Assembly: GCA_028641055.1 (NCBI GenBank)
Contig: CM054060.1
Span: forward strand, 165,382,416-165,446,415
Direction: 5' to 3'
Origin: Alopecurus myosuroides
Lineage: Eukaryota; Streptophyta; Magnoliopsida; Poales; Poaceae
DNA: 64,000 nt
In this document: in pieces, positions 19,735-33,100 of the stretch
How positions within the stretch are numbered: the stretch's first letter is position 1
Layout of the letters: the number at the start of each line of letters is the position of its first letter
Notes under the pieces: generated by a model
Told to the model about the DNA's origin: nothing
Database searches by the model: none
Seen by the model: only the letters and a program-made list of their open reading frames with translations
Made by a program: the position numbers and the translations under genes

Positions 19735-22676
19735 TGTCGCACCCGGACTTCTAAAGGATACTCGCCGTTCCGTTGAACAGTAGTAGATTGGATTACGGGG
19801 CTTACCGGCACCCGCGTCCTCTTACGAGTAGGCCAACACACGTATGTGCGATAACCAACCCCTATCTGCTCAGCGTCGACGTAAACTATCCCATAGAAAT
19901 CAGGACACTACCATTGACGTACTTCATACCATACACACATGGTACGTCAACGGTTGGAAACAGAATGATAGCACAACATATCTCTAAGACACAAAACATT
20001 GAAATAAGTTGCAAATAGCTCTCACTAGAGCAGAGATAGCAAATACCATCATCCAGAGGACACATGTCCCAACATAACATCATTACATCTCAGCGGAAGC
20101 ATTCAAAGGGGGTCTGAGTACAGACAAATCCAAATAGGCTTAAGAAGCCGGAAACTAAAATAAAGACGGAGCCCATCCACGGTGTCTCGGATCCTGCCCG
20201 GGTCCGCTAACTACTCGTCAGCAGCCTCGTCAAACTCCACGTAGTAGCCGTCACCTGGATCCTCGTAAGCGTAGTCTGCGGAAACCACAGCCCCAAAGAG
20301 GTCAGTACATCCAAGTACTGGCAAGCAAGACTCACAGTTCACCAAAGTGTAACCCGTCAACACCAAGTACAGATGCCTTGGGTTCAACGGAAGAAAGGGG
20401 GTATAAAAGATGCTGCAACTGGCTGCGCTAACCAACTACAGAGATTCTATCACTTCCGGCTAACAGAAAGAAGATAAGATCGAGTATTGCAACCAACTGA
20501 AAGATAACTTCAAACAAACCCATCTTGGATCTCGTCCCTTATCCAAAGAAGCAATCCGAAGATAACTCACACAGTTGGATTAAAGATGAATCAAGTTTTT
20601 GTGTCAATAATCCTATTACTAGTCAAGTTGTTAATCATTGGATATGAGATTGTGAATCATTAGGTTTAAGTTGTCCTGAGTACTTGTTAGCCAGTACTTT
20701 CACCAAGTTAACCATAACCGCGGAAAACACGGCTTCTCGAGAAGATTATCCCTGCAGGGTTGCACCAAATTGGCCGTACACGTATGAATAACCCGCCAGA
20801 TGGGACGCCTCCCACCAAGCGGGGCACTCAACACAACTCAACTCTTCTCCGCATCAAGCCCAAAGCACCTTGGGCGCACGGCTAATCAAGCCCCGAAGAA
20901 AAGGGACCCTCATAGCACTCTAAGACCGTGTCCCCCTATATGCCGACTACAAAAGTTCCACCCTGCGCTGGGCTCGCAAAAACATGCATGCGGCAAATGG
21001 AAAACACGAACTAAATGAGGCGATTTGGACGAGATGCGAATCGAATCAAATTGAGGGGGGCGCCCATACTCGCTTCCCACATGCGGGTAGTGCGCTCATC
21101 ATGGATCAGTAGACAAGACCCTTTTCCTATTAGGGTCGACACTAGCAGGCCTCAAAACCACACAGGGCCTCCTGCCGGTGCCTTATCATCAAATTATTAT
21201 TAAGTAATAACATTAGCATGATTGATTGATTAAACATCGAGCCCCCAGAACATAATAAAAATATAGTAACTGAAAGTAACGGGTAACAGACTCGAGCAAA
21301 ACAACCTAAGCTTGCTAGTAAGACACTGGCTCAATCAATAGGGTTGTAGGAGTGGTGATGAGGCAATATCAGGGTTAAGGGATTCATGTGATAGGTTCGT
21401 AACAGAAACAACTACTACTATGGCTAGCAGGAATAGACAACAGAAAGTATCGGTAACCAATGTTGAAAGGAACACAATGGTTCATGTGAGTGATAACTTG
21501 CCTGCAAACTCAGCAGCCGGGTACTTAGCTAGATCCTCAGAAGGGGTGCTGTAAATATCGTCTGTCTCAACGTCGTCGTCTATTCGAGAAGAAGCAAACA
21601 AACAAGACAGAAATATAAACAATCAATATCATGGCATAGTGCACAATCATGGGATGATGCATGGCAATTTAATAGATGCATCAAAATAAACTAGTTAACA
21701 TGGTAACACAATTTAAGTGGCCCCTATGCAATTGGATTGCATATGGAAAAGGTCCAGGCATTAGGGTGGAAACAAATGAACTACAATTAATTATCATGTG
21801 AGAATTTATTACCATGATGCATTCATGATGATAACAACAAAATAACAACAATAGATGCAAGTGGGAAAAGGAATTTAACAAGTTTGGAAATGTTTGGTTA
21901 CTTAAACATGTCACACAAGCATTTGTTGTTTTCATCAATTTAAAGTGTTCAACACAAATAACAAAATTCATATTTGAAAGAACACCAAATTTTAGTTGGA
22001 TTACATGTTTCAAATTTTGAAATAGGAGTTAGCATGAATTTATTATGACTTAAACAAGTTTTAATTGAATTTAAAACAAGTTTGAATATTATTTGAATTT
22101 TATTTATTCAAAACATAAATTCCGATTCATATTTGAAAAGTTCATACTTTTCTAGTTTGAAAACATATTTTGCATGTTTAAAAAGAATTTAATTTGAGCA
22201 AATTATGATTTTAGCAAAATTTAAATGAATTAAACAAGGATTAAATTATTTAGGCAATTTAAATTATTCAAAACATGAAACAAAATTTATATTTGAAAAA
22301 TTTATTTGAAATAGCATGGAAAACATATTTTATTTGCATTTATTGGATTAAGAATGAAATAGTTATGAATTTTTGCAAATTGCAATTGAATTATTTGAAT
22401 TCAAATTTGAATTGCATTTTGAAATTTCAAAACAGGAAACAAATGATACCAATGGGTAGACAATTAAATTTAGATCAGCACACATATTTTATTTTGATTA
22501 ATTGGAGTTATAAAATAAAGTTATAAGGTTTTTAAAACCAGGGACCAATCTGTTAAATAAAAGGACCTTGATTTAAAAACAGAAAGGTTCAAAAACATTT
22601 CCTACGCATCAGAACCCTACCCTAGGCACTGCCAGGCGGGCCCAGGGTATCGCTGTGCTCACGTGGCTACTGTGTG

Positions 22677-22702
22677 GCTGACAGGGGGCCCTCCCTGTCA
22701 GC
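22677..22702. other. Hairpin: 10-bp stem, 6-nt loop
   Basis: GCTGACAGGG pairs perfectly with CCCTGTCAGC around GGCCCT. The same hairpin is intact in E's right LTR (61199-61224), 8 bp in E's left LTR (56225-56248) and has one mutation in B's right LTR. Related sequences are common in grass DNA. Confidence 0.6.
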
Positions 22703-22740
22703 ACTTGGGAGAAAAAAAAAGGTGGGGTTTTTTCCCGTGC

Positions 22741-22802
22741 GAGGCCAGGGGCTCGAACCCTGAACCTCTCGCTCGTGTGCGCGCTTACTGAACCAGTGGG
22801 GT
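22741..22802 (-). other. tRNA-like segment in LTR of element B
   Basis: On the minus strand CAGGG-TTCGAGC-CCCTG is a perfect 5-bp T-stem with a 7-nt TTCGAGC loop. It is preceded by GAGAGGTT (variable-loop-like) and CACTGGTTCAGTAAGCGC (D-arm-like). In the right LTR (about 33169-33232) the loop is TTCCAGC. The 3' CCA end and acceptor stem are not present. Confidence 0.5.
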
Positions 22803-23365
22803 GCGTTTCGTTTCTTGTCAGTTAACCACGCGCGGACCAGTTGAGGTGTTGCTCGTGGATCTGAATTTTCTGACGAACAAAACCATGCCGGAACTCTGAC
22901 AGAGACCAACGCTCAACTGCGGCGATCACCGGGTGCTCGTGCTCGCTGCGCGTGTGCTGCGATGATGCTGGATGCGTGCACGGATCCGTGATGAAGAGGG
23001 TGGACAGGGAGGAGGAGGGCACGGCGGCTGCTCACCGGCGTTGTCGTCGTGCAGAGGCTCGGTGGAGACGACTCGACGGCGGCAGCGGAGTGGACGAGGA
23101 CGGCGGCGACGCCATGCGTGGTCCCAGCTCCCAGGAAGATGTCGAGGACCTCGGGGAGGGTACGGAGGCCTAGTTCCAGCGACTAACCAGAGGAGAGGTG
23201 GAGTGGAACGCCGGCGATCATTGTGGTTTCAGAGTAGGTGGCCACGGTGAGGATCAACGGTGAGTTTCAGAGGGAAAAATCTCGCCGGGGGAGAGAGAAA
23301 CGGCGGCGATCGCGAGAGCTAGGTGGGTGGCTAGGGTTAGGGCTGCGGCGCGCGCCCTAGGGGGT

Positions 23366-23373
23366 CTAAATAG
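23366..23373 (-). promoter_or_regulatory. TATA-like box in element B left LTR
   Basis: CTATTTAG on the minus strand, followed by a GC-rich, CCTAACCC-containing leader typical of plant 5' UTRs. The right LTR, which would drive genomic transcription, has it at 33791-33798. Confidence 0.5.
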
Positions 23374-24307
23374 GGTGCTGCAGGGGCTGGTGGCCGTCGG
23401 CGCGCTCGTCTGCCGTCGTGGCACTGCTAGATTTCTCGCCGTACAGGGAAAAGACGACGGGGGCGGCTCAGCGAAGCGTTACACGGGGAGTTAGCGGGCT
23501 AGGCCGCGCTAGGAGGTAAGCTGTTGCGCGCGCGTTGGCTTTTCTCCCTTTTTTCTATTTTGCTTTTCTGTTTTTTTTTGTAGCAAATAGAAATGGAAGA
23601 GAAGAGGGGTTTTGGGGTTAGCAAAAATCCTAGAAAAATTAGGGTGAGCTCATTAGGTTAATTGCAACCAAATACCAAGTTTGGAATTCAAAAATATTTA
23701 AATTTTTGTGCTGTTTGGAAATAAATCAAATTTAGATGATTTTGAATATTTAAAATGATTATTAAAACCAAAACTTTAATAGAGTGACCCAAATGACTTA
23801 ATTGGAAACAAAGAGTAAAAAATGTTTTGATTATTTTTATAATTTCAAATTGGTGTGATGTTTGAATGTTTTTGGTTTGAATTTGAAAAAGTTGATAATT
23901 AATTGATTAATATTGGAAACAATGTTTTTATTAGGGTGACCCCTATTGATTAAATAGGACAATCGTGATTAGAATTTGTTTGGTATTTTTATAATTTTCA
24001 AATGAGGTGATGTTTGATGTTTGGATTTGAGTTTGAAAGCAATTTGGGAGTTATTTAATTGAAATAAAAGCACCATTTTACTAGTTGATTCATTATGGAA
24101 TGATTGGAAATAAAAGGTTGTAAGAGAGCAAGTATGAAATAAAGTTTGGAAATAAGTTGAATTTCAAATGTGAAAACAATTAGGAACAGATGCAAAACAA
24201 TTAGTAAACAATGCAAACAAATAAATAAACATGATGACATGATGCAATACTTTGATTAAACAGGAAAACAAACATTCTAGGGGTATTTTCATACTTGGGA
24301 TGTTACA

Positions 24308-24322
24308 AAACGCCCCCCCTTG
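24308..24322 (-). promoter_or_regulatory. Polypurine tract of element B
   Basis: On the minus strand AAGGGGGGGCGTTT directly precedes the 3' LTR. This is the expected position and composition for plus-strand DNA priming. Confidence 0.7.
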
Positions 24323-24345
24323 AAGGAATCTCGCCCCGAGATTCC

Positions 24346-25742
24346 TTACTGAGAAGTGAAAAGGTCCGTATACTTCTTGCGAAGATCCTCTTCGGTCTCC
24401 CACGTTGCCTCTTTATCGGAATGATGCGACCACTGCACTTTCAAGAACTTGGTGATCTTGTTGCGAGTCTTACGCTCGGCCTCATCGAGAATACGAACAG
24501 GGTGCTCCTCATAAGATAGATCATCTTGCAGTTCAATGGAATCATGATCAACTGCACGATCTGGATCTTTGAAACACTTCTTGAGATGTGACACGTGGAA
24601 CACATCGTGCACCTTGGATAGCTTTTCTCGAAGTTCAAGACGATAGGCATTTTCTGCCCTCCTTGAGAGAATGTTGAAAGGACCAATGTATCTTGGTGCA
24701 AGTTTTCCTTTCACACCAAAACGATGAGTGCCTCTGAGGGGAGTTACACGGAGATATGCCTTGTCACCAGGTGCATAGACCATATCACGGTGCTTGCTGT
24801 CATAGTAACTCTTCTGACGAGACTGAGCAATCTTGAGATTGTCACGAATGATACGAACTTTCTCTTCGGCTTCCTTAACAATGTCAGGGCCTAAGAGTGA
24901 ACGTTCACCAGCTCCAGACCAATTGATTGGACTCCTGCATCTGCGGCCATAGAGTGCTTCAAATGGTGCCATGCCTAGGCTTGCCTGGTAGCTGTTGTTG
25001 TAGGAGAATTCAGCATATGGAAGGCAATCCTCCCATTTCATGCCAAAGGAGAGACCACATGCTCTGAGCATATCCTCGAGAATCTGATTGACTCTTTCGA
25101 CTTTCCCCTGAGACTGAGGGTGATAAGTTGTGCTGAACAGAAGTTTAGTGCCCAATGCTTCTTGAAAACTCTTCCAGAAATGAGAAGTGAAGATACTTCC
25201 ACGGTCTGAGCTTATTTCCAAAGGAACACCATGAAGAGGAACAACCTTTGCTGTGTAGAGCTCTTCTAACTGGCTAGCTGAGATAGTTTCCTTGACAGCA
25301 AAGAAGTGAGCTACCTTAGTGAGACGATCAATAACAACGAAGATTGCATCGTTGCCCTTCTTGGACTTTGGAAACCCAGTAACGAAGTCCATTTCAATCA
25401 TGTCCCACTTCCACTCAGGGATTTTTAGAGGTTGAAGTAGACCCGCTGTTTTCTGATGGACTGCCTTAACACGTTGACAAACGTCGCATTCAGAAACGTA
25501 TTGAGCAATTTCACGTTTCATGCCAGACCACCAATACAGAGTCTTGAGATCCTGGTACATCTTTGTACTTCCAGGGTGGATGGAGAGAGGAGTTTCATGA
25601 GCCTCCTTGAGAATGATATCTTTGAGACTTTGAATCTGAGGAACTGCAATGCGTCCTTCGAAGAACACAGTTCCCTTGTCATCAATTGAGAAGGACTTGA
25701 ATTTATCATTGCCTTCTTTGATGTGCTCTACAATCTTCTTGA
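24346..25742 (-). pseudogene. Element B pol, C-terminal part: integrase with chromodomain
   Basis: Minus-strand open frame. From the N side it has the zinc-binding H-P-G-S-T-K...C-D-V-C-Q-R module (about 25600-25480), then the integrase core with catalytic acidic residues in E-M-D-F-V-T-G-F, S-S-D-R-G-S-I-F and H-P-Q-S-Q-G-K-V-E-R. A G-K-L-A-P-R-Y-I-G-P-F segment follows, then a C-terminal chromodomain (Q-W-S-H-H-S-D-K-E-A-T-W-E) ending at 24346. It continues the gag-pol frame of 28733-25743 but is separated from it by a one-base shift near 25743. The ATG at 25666-25668 is therefore not a real start. Family knowledge: integrase inserts the cDNA, and chromodomains of this type target particular chromatin. 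Confidence 0.9.
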
Positions 25743-28733
25743 TTCAGCATCACGAAGTTGTTCAGAACGAATCTTGTCCTCGAGAGTTGGTTTGGCTGTC
25801 AAGCTAGCAATATAACCTTGAGGAACAAGACCAAGGTTCAGCTTCTGGAATTCTTCATGAAGTGGAGGTTGGCTTTCCATGATCATGAGATTATTGCAAT
25901 AGGACTTGCGACTGAGAGCATCGGCCATAACATTAGCCTTGCCTGGAGTGTAAGAAATGGTGAGATCAAAGTCTTTAATTTTCTCAATCCATCTCCTTTG
26001 CCTGAGGTTTAGATCTGGCTGAGTGAAGATGTATTTCAGACTCTTATGATCGGAAAAGATTTCAGTTTTGTTACCCAACAAGTATTGTCTCCATTTCTTG
26101 AGGGCAAACACAACTGCTACAAGTTCAAGATCATGTGTGGGATAGTTTTGCTCATGTGGGTTCAACTGACGTGAAACATAAGCCACAACCTGACGTTCTT
26201 GCATAAGAACTGCACCTAGACCTTGGAGAGATGCATCGCAGAATATCTGGAAAGGTTTGGTAGTATCTGGGCCAACCAGAACAGGTGTGGAAGTGAGTTT
26301 AGTCTTCAAGAGATTGAAACTCTCATCACACTGTGGAGTCCAAGCGAACTTCTTGTCCTTCTTTGTGAGATCAGTGAGAGGTTTGGCAATCTTGGAGAAG
26401 TTTTGGACGAAACGACGGCAATAGCTAGCCAAGCCAAGAAAACTTCTGACTTGCTTCACCGTCTTAGGAGGTTTCCAATCAACAATTGCCTTAACCTTTT
26501 CTGGGTCAATGGCTATGCCTTTGGCAGAGATGATATGACCAAGGTAAGCAACTTCTGGAATCCAGAACTCACATTTGGAGAACTTGGCATATAGACGATG
26601 CTCGCGAAGTTTCATGAGGGTGAGACGAAGGTGTTCTCCATGCTCTTCCTCGGATTTGGAGTAGACCAGAATGTCATCGAGATATACCACAACGAACTTG
26701 TCGAGGTATTCATGGAAGACAGAATTCATGAGTCTTGAGAACGTCGCCGGTGCATTGGTGAGACCAAAGGACATGACGGTGTATTCATATAGACCGTACC
26801 GAGTGGTGAAAGCTGTCTTAGGAATATCTTCCTTTCTGATCTTTATTTGATGGTAACCCATCCTCAAGTCCAACTTTGAGAATATTGAGGCTCCAGCAAG
26901 TTGATCAAAAAGATCATCGATACGAGGAATTGGATACTTGTTTTTGATGGTTTTCTCGTTGAGAGGACGATAGTCAACCACGAGTCTTTTTGTTTGGTCC
27001 TTCTTGGCAACAAACAGAGTTGGGCAACCCCAAGTGGAGGAACTAGGCTGAATGTAACCTTTCTCCATGTACATATCGATTTGCTCCTTCAACAATTTCA
27101 GTTCAGGAGGAGCTATCTTGTATGGATGCTTAGAGATTGGAGCAGTACCTGGTTCAAGCTCGATCATGAACTCAACTGCTCTGTCCGGAGGCATCCCTGG
27201 CAATTCTTCTGGAAAGACGTCAGGGAATTCACAAACCACCGGAACATTTTCAATTGCAGGAAGAGGTTTTGCATCTAGGTTGAACAGCTGAACAGAACTT
27301 GATCCATATGGAGAATAGACTATCTGGCCAGAAGGGTGAGAGAGAGTTATTGACTTTTGAGCACAGTCAATTTTAGCTTCGTGGGTCTTCAACCAATCCA
27401 TACCCAGAATGACATCAATGTCAGAATTTCCCAGCAACATGAGTGAAGCAAAGAATATGCGACCTCCAATTAGGATTTGATTGTCCATACTTATCTTGGA
27501 AGTAATCATTTTAGTTCCCGGAGAGTGAACATAGATTTGATTGCTTAGTGGAACCAGAGCTAGGTCGTACGTTGTAGCAAAGATCTTTGACACAAAAGAA
27601 TGCGATGCTCCGGTATCAAACAACACTTTAGCTGGAATAGAGTTTACGGGTAATATACCGAGAACGACGTCAGCAGCTTCCTCAGCTTTGTTGGCCTTGA
27701 TATGATTCACCCTCGCGGTCCTCCCGACAGGCCTGTTGTTGGAGTTGAAGGCTTTAGCCGGGGGAGCATGAACCATTGCCTGGTTGGTGTTGGGGCGAGG
27801 AGGTGGAGGTAGCTGCCTCTGAGTGCACTTATCAGCATAGTGTCCAGTCTCCTTGCATTTGTAGCAAGTGACGACACGAGGAGGACCTGGTCTTGGCTGC
27901 CCCATTGGAACCCTCTGACTCTGCATCTGAGCTGGGTTGGGTGGGCGGGGAGCAAAGCCTGGGGAAGCTTGGGCATATGGAGCCCGAGTGACAACAGCAT
28001 TTGGCACCCAGATGCGGCGCTTCTGCGGAGGGGTGGTCATGTTGGAGGAGGAACCACCCTCACGCGAGTGCTTGCGAGAATCCTCGAACGCCTTGCGCCC
28101 ATTTTCCTCATTGAGCGCGGTGTTCACAAGCTCCTCGAAGTCCTTGCACTTGATGTTGGTGAGAGCGTACTTCAGTTCCGGGTTAAAACCTCGGCGGAAC
28201 CTTGCCATCTTCTTGGCCTCAGTGGACACCTCATCACCACCGTATCGAGCGAGACGATTGAACTCGTTCTGATAGCCAATGACGTCCAGCTTGCCCTGCT
28301 TGTGAGAGCAAAATTCCTCACGCATCCTTTCCATGAGACCATCTGGGATGTGGTGCTTCAGGAAGGCATCCTTGAAACATCCCCAGGTGATAGGATAGCC
28401 AGCTCTCATGGTCTGGTAGTTCTCCCACCAGGTAGCTGCCTGACCCTTCAGTAGGTAGGTGGCATACTTGACTTTGTCTTCCTCAGCAATGTGAGCAATG
28501 TCCAGAGCCCTGGCCATCTCCCTGATCCAGTCATCAGCATCCAGAGGCTCACGTGTTGCCACGAAAGCTCTCGGACCCATACTGAGGAACTCCTTGATGC
28601 TGACCTGTGGAGCATTCTGGTTGTTGTGCTGGTTAGCCTGGATCTGGGCCATCTGAGCCACGACCTGAGTCATCTGAGTCAACGGCTCCGTGAGCGGAGG
28701 TGGTTCAGGCGGGTTGCTCCTTGTTGGCGGCAT
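25743..28733 (-). pseudogene. Element B gag-pol: capsid, zinc knuckle, protease, RT, RNase H (frameshifted at its end)
   Basis: One long minus-strand frame from ATG at 28733; after the shift near 25743 it runs into a TAG at about 25728. Gag occupies about residues 1-290 ([15 protein letters not shown], the usual Ty3 gag core). The CCHC knuckle [14 protein letters not shown] is at about 289-302. The aspartic protease motif F-D-T-G-A-S-H-S-F is at about 368. RT includes V-D-Y-R-P-L-N and the catalytic Y-L-D-D-I-L near 682-690. RNase H starts near F-C-D-A-S (about 831). Every catalytic motif listed is intact, so the only visible break is the single-base shift before the integrase. It would act in the cytoplasm as a particle/replication polyprotein. 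Confidence 0.92.
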
Positions 28734-28943
28734 CCTGAATAGACATGCATTTTAGCACAACAACAGAAAAGGATAGACTTGGTAACCGAAAGATAGATTA
28801 TTCCGACGCATGAATAGATAACCAACAGGTACATCATCACATGTTCAAATACATCAGAATATCCAACAGACCAATACATGGTTCGAAAGACAAAGGATAA
28901 CTAAACATAGCTAGGAACGGATACATCGGTACTCCCATGCTCA

Positions 28944-29826
28944 TCACGCAGGACGGCGGTGAGTAGTACGACGAGAGATACGGTGAGGAGGAATCCCACG
29001 GAAGTAGGTAGAACGACGATCCACGTAGATCGGGACTGCTCTGAGAGCGACTCTCGGTGTGGTGAAGTAGAAAGCGTCGTCTCCCTGTGCTCCAAAGCGT
29101 GGAATCCCAGTGTAACCAGCTCCGAGGTCGAGGAGTGGACCTCTGATCGGCTCGTAACCTCCAGCATCTGGTAGAGGACGACCAACTGGCTGATGGAAAC
29201 GTGCAAAAGCGCTCATCTCCAACAAAGTCTGTGGTGTACGTCGCCGGACGAGTCAGAGCAAGGTAGAGCTGCTCCCTGACTGAGGCCAACTCCTGAGAAA
29301 GTGTGGTGGCAACAGCGTCACTGTGCCTCACAAACTGAGCGGTGGTGTGCAGCCTGGTGTTATCATGCTCGTAGACATCCAGGTTGTCGTAGAGGGTGAA
29401 GTGAGCTCCCGCTGAAGTGATGTAACCACGGGGGATGTGGCGATAGATAGAATCGTCAAACCCCCAGTAGTCAGCACGAAGGACGGTGAGACTCACGTAA
29501 GCTGCCTGCTGCACGGCCATATCCACTGTGGAACCTACTGCCTCGTAGCGGTGGACAACGCTCATGCCATCATCTGACAGGATGTAGACGATAGCCTGGT
29601 AGTAGGTCTGGTCAAACTCTCGCTGCTGCTCGTAGACCTGGTACTCTGGTGCCCAATGGAACCCCAGATAGGTGACCATGTCTCTCAGCATCTCCGGATA
29701 ACCGGCGGTGCTCTCACAACGAGTCATCCGAACCACCTGCGGGTAGAACCTGAGATCCATTTGCAGATGATCGGGGAAGGTTTTGATTAGACGCCGGTAG
29801 AGAACTGAAGTGGAAAGCAACAACAA
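28944..29826 (-). pseudogene. Extra ORF between leader and gag of element B (orf0-like), frameshifted
   Basis: A minus-strand frame opens at 29826 (a second in-frame ATG at 29758-29760 may be the real start) and is protein-like to about 29222, with Y-P-E-M-L-R-D-M-V-T-Y-L-G-F and F-V-R-H-S-D-A-V-A-T-T-L-S-Q-E-L. The reading then shifts by one base to a second frame (29222-28944: F-A-R-F-H-Q-P-V-G-R, L-G-A-G-Y-T-G-I-P-R-F-G) ending in a stop before gag. No known catalytic domain is visible. Extra ORFs before gag are known in some grass Ty3/gypsy elements; function unknown. The positional match is good; homology should be tested. Confidence 0.65.
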
Positions 29827-30138
29827 GGTTCAACGGACGATAAGGATGTTGAAAAGAACAGGATATTGAAGCAACATCGGGAAACACGAAACCAAAAACT
29901 CCTGAGGTACTACGGAGAACCCAAAACACGTGAAATCCTAACTTGAAAGTTTAGGTGAGAAGAGAGAAAACAACGTTACACTTCCTTACCAGAAAAGGGT
30001 GGGTGGGTGGGGAAAGAAGAAAAATGGCAGAATTCCTACTCTCACGTTTCATTTTCCCTATATAGCTACAAAATAGTTTCTAGACTCAACTGCGACCAGT
30101 AAAAGGGATCCTACAGGTAGACAGGCTCTGATACCATT
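29827..30138 (-). promoter_or_regulatory. Leader of element B with primer binding site
   Basis: On the minus strand the LTR end is followed after two or three bases by TGGTATCAGAGCC (30126-30138 region), the initiator tRNA-Met primer site. The ~300 nt to the extra ORF show no gene; element A keeps a related version with an additional ~180-bp insert. Confidence 0.8.
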
Positions 30139-33100
30139 TGTCGCACCCGGACTTCTAAAGGATACTCGTCGTTCCGTTGAACAGTAGTAGATTGGATTAC
30201 GGGGCTTACCGGCACCCGCGTCCTCTTACGAGTAGGCCAACACACGTATGTGCGACAACCAACCCCTATCTGCTCAGCGTCGACGTAAACTATCCCATAG
30301 AAATCAGGACACTACCATTGACGTACTTCATACCATACACACATGGTACGTCAACGGTTGGAAACAGAATGATAGCACAACATATCTCTAAGACACAAAA
30401 GATTGAAATAAGTTGCAAATAGCTCTCACTAGAGCAGAGATAGCAAATACCATCATCCAGAGGACACATGTCCCAACATAACATCATTACATCTCAGCGG
30501 AAGCATTCAAAGGGGGTCTGAGTACAGACAAATCCAAATAGGCTTAAGAAGCCGGAAACTGAAATAAAGACGGAGCCCATCCACGGTGTCTCGGATCCTG
30601 CCCGGGTCCGCTAACTACTCGTCAGCAGCCTCGTCAAACTCCACGTAGTAGCCGTCACCTGGATCCTCGTAAGCGTAGTCTGCGGAAACCACAACCCCAA
30701 AGGGGTCAGTACATCCAAGTACTGGCAAGCAAGACTCACAGTTCACCAAAGTGTAACCCGTCAACACCAAGTACAGATGCCTTGGGTTCAACGGAAGAAA
30801 GGGGGTATAAAAGATGCTGCAACTGGCTGCGCTAACCAACTACAGAGATTCTATCACTTCCGGCTAACAGAAAGAAGATAAGATCGAGTATTGCAACCAA
30901 CTGAAAGATAACTTCAAACAAACCCATCCTGGATCTCGCCCCTTATCCAAAGAAGCAATCCGAGGATAACTCACACAGTTGGATTAAAGATGAATCAAGT
31001 TTTTGTGTCAATAATCCTATTACTAGTCAAGTTGTTAATCATTGGATGTGAGATTGTGAATCATTAGGTTTAAGTTGTCCTGAGTACTTGTTAGCCAGTA
31101 CTTTCACCAAGTTAACCATAACCGCGGAAAACACAGCTTCTCGAGAAGATTATCCCTGCAGGGTTGCACCAAATTGGCCGTACACGTATGAATAACCCGC
31201 CAGATGGGACGCCTCCCACCAAGCGGGGCACTCAACACAACTCAACTCTTCTCCGCATCAAGCCCAAAGCACCTTGGGCGCACGGCTAATCAAGCCCCGA
31301 AGAAAAGGGACCCTCATAGCACTCTAAGACCGTGTCCCCCTATATGCCGACTACAAAAGTTCCACCCTGCGCTGGGCTCGCAAAAACATGCATGCGGCAA
31401 ATGGAAAACACGAACTAAATGAGGCGATTTGGACGAGATGCGAATCGAATCAAATTGAGGGGGGCGCCCATACTCGCTTCCCACATGCGGGTAGTGCGCT
31501 CATCATGGATCAGTAGACAAGACCCTTTTCCTATTAGGGTCGACACTAGCAGGCCTCAAAACCACACAGGGCCTCCTGCCGGTGCCTTATCATCAAATTA
31601 TTATTAAGTAATAACATTAGCATGATTGATTGATTAAACATCGAGCCCCCAGAACATAATAAAAATATAGTAACTGAAAGTAACGGGTAACAGACTCGAG
31701 CAAAACAACCTAAGCATGCTAGTAAGACACTGGCTCAATCAATAGGGTTGTAGGAGTGGTGATGAGGCAATATCAGGGTTAAGGGATTCATGTGATAGGT
31801 TCGTAACAGAAACAACTACTACTATGGCTAGCAGGAATAGACAACGGAAAGTATCGGTAACCAATGTTGAAAGGAACACAATGGTTCATGTGAGTGATAA
31901 CTTGCCTACAAACTCAGCAGCCGGGTACTGAGCTAGATCCTCAGAAGGGGTGCTGTAAAGATCGTCTGTCTCAACGTCGTCGTCTATTCGAGAAGAAGCA
32001 AACAAACAAGACAGAAATATAAACAATCAATATCATGGCATAGTGCACAATCATGGGATGATGCATGGCAATTTAATAGATGCATCAAAATAAACTAGTT
32101 AACATGGTAACACAATTTAAGTGGCCCCTATGCAATTGGATTGCATATGGAAAAGGTCCAGGCATTAGGGTGGAAACAAATGAACTACAATTAATTATCA
32201 TGTGAGAATTTATTACCATGATGCATGCATGATGATAACAACAAAATAACAACAATAGATGCAAGTGGGAAAAGGAATTTAACAAGTTTGGAAATCATTT
32301 ATTAAGTTTGGAAATGTTTGGTTACTTAAACATGTCACACAAGCATTTGTTGTTTTCATCAATTTAAAGTTTTCAAAACAAATAACAAAATTCATATTTG
32401 AAAAGAACACCAAATTTTAGTTGGATTACATGTTTCAAATTTTGAAATAGGAGTTAGGATGAATTTATTATGACTTAAACAAGTTTTAATTGAATTTAAA
32501 ACAAGTTTGAATATTATTTGAATTTTATTTATTCAAAAGATAAATTCAGATTCATATTTGAAAAGTTCATACTTTTCTAGTTTGAAAACATATTTTGCAT
32601 GTTTAAAAAGAATTTAATTTGAGCAAGTTATGATTTTAGCAAAATTTAAATGAATTAAACAAGGATTAAATTATTTAGGAAATTTAAATTATTCAAAACA
32701 TGAAACAAAATTTATATTTGAAAAGGTTATTTGAAATAGCATGGAAAACATATTTTATTTGCATTTATTGGATTAAGAATGAAATAGTTATGAATTTTTG
32801 CAAATTGCAATTGAATTATTTGAATTCAAATTTGAATTGTATTTTGAAATTTCAAAACAGGAAACAAATGATACCAATGGGTAGACAATTAAATTTAGAT
32901 CAGCACACATATTTTATTTTGATTAATTGGAGTTATAAAATAAAAGTTATAAGATTTTTAAAACCAGGGACCAATCTGTTAAATAAAAGGACCTTGATTT
33001 AAAAACAGAAAGGTTCAAAAACATTTCCTACGCATCAGAACCCTACCCTAGGCACTGCCAGGGGGGCCCAGGGTATTGCTGTGCTCACGTGGCTACTGTG

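Larger units (their letters stand above)
19735..24307 (-). repeat. Element B 3' LTR (left copy), 4,573 bp
   Basis: Same architecture as element A's LTR: conserved core with palindromes at 20733-20744 and 20750-20759, an AT-rich array with period about 160 (22159, 22319, 22479), a 26-base hairpin (22677-22702), a tRNA-like segment (22741-22802), a GC-rich leader (22860-23500) and a TATA-like box on the minus strand (23366-23373). No convincing gene inside. Confidence 0.9.
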
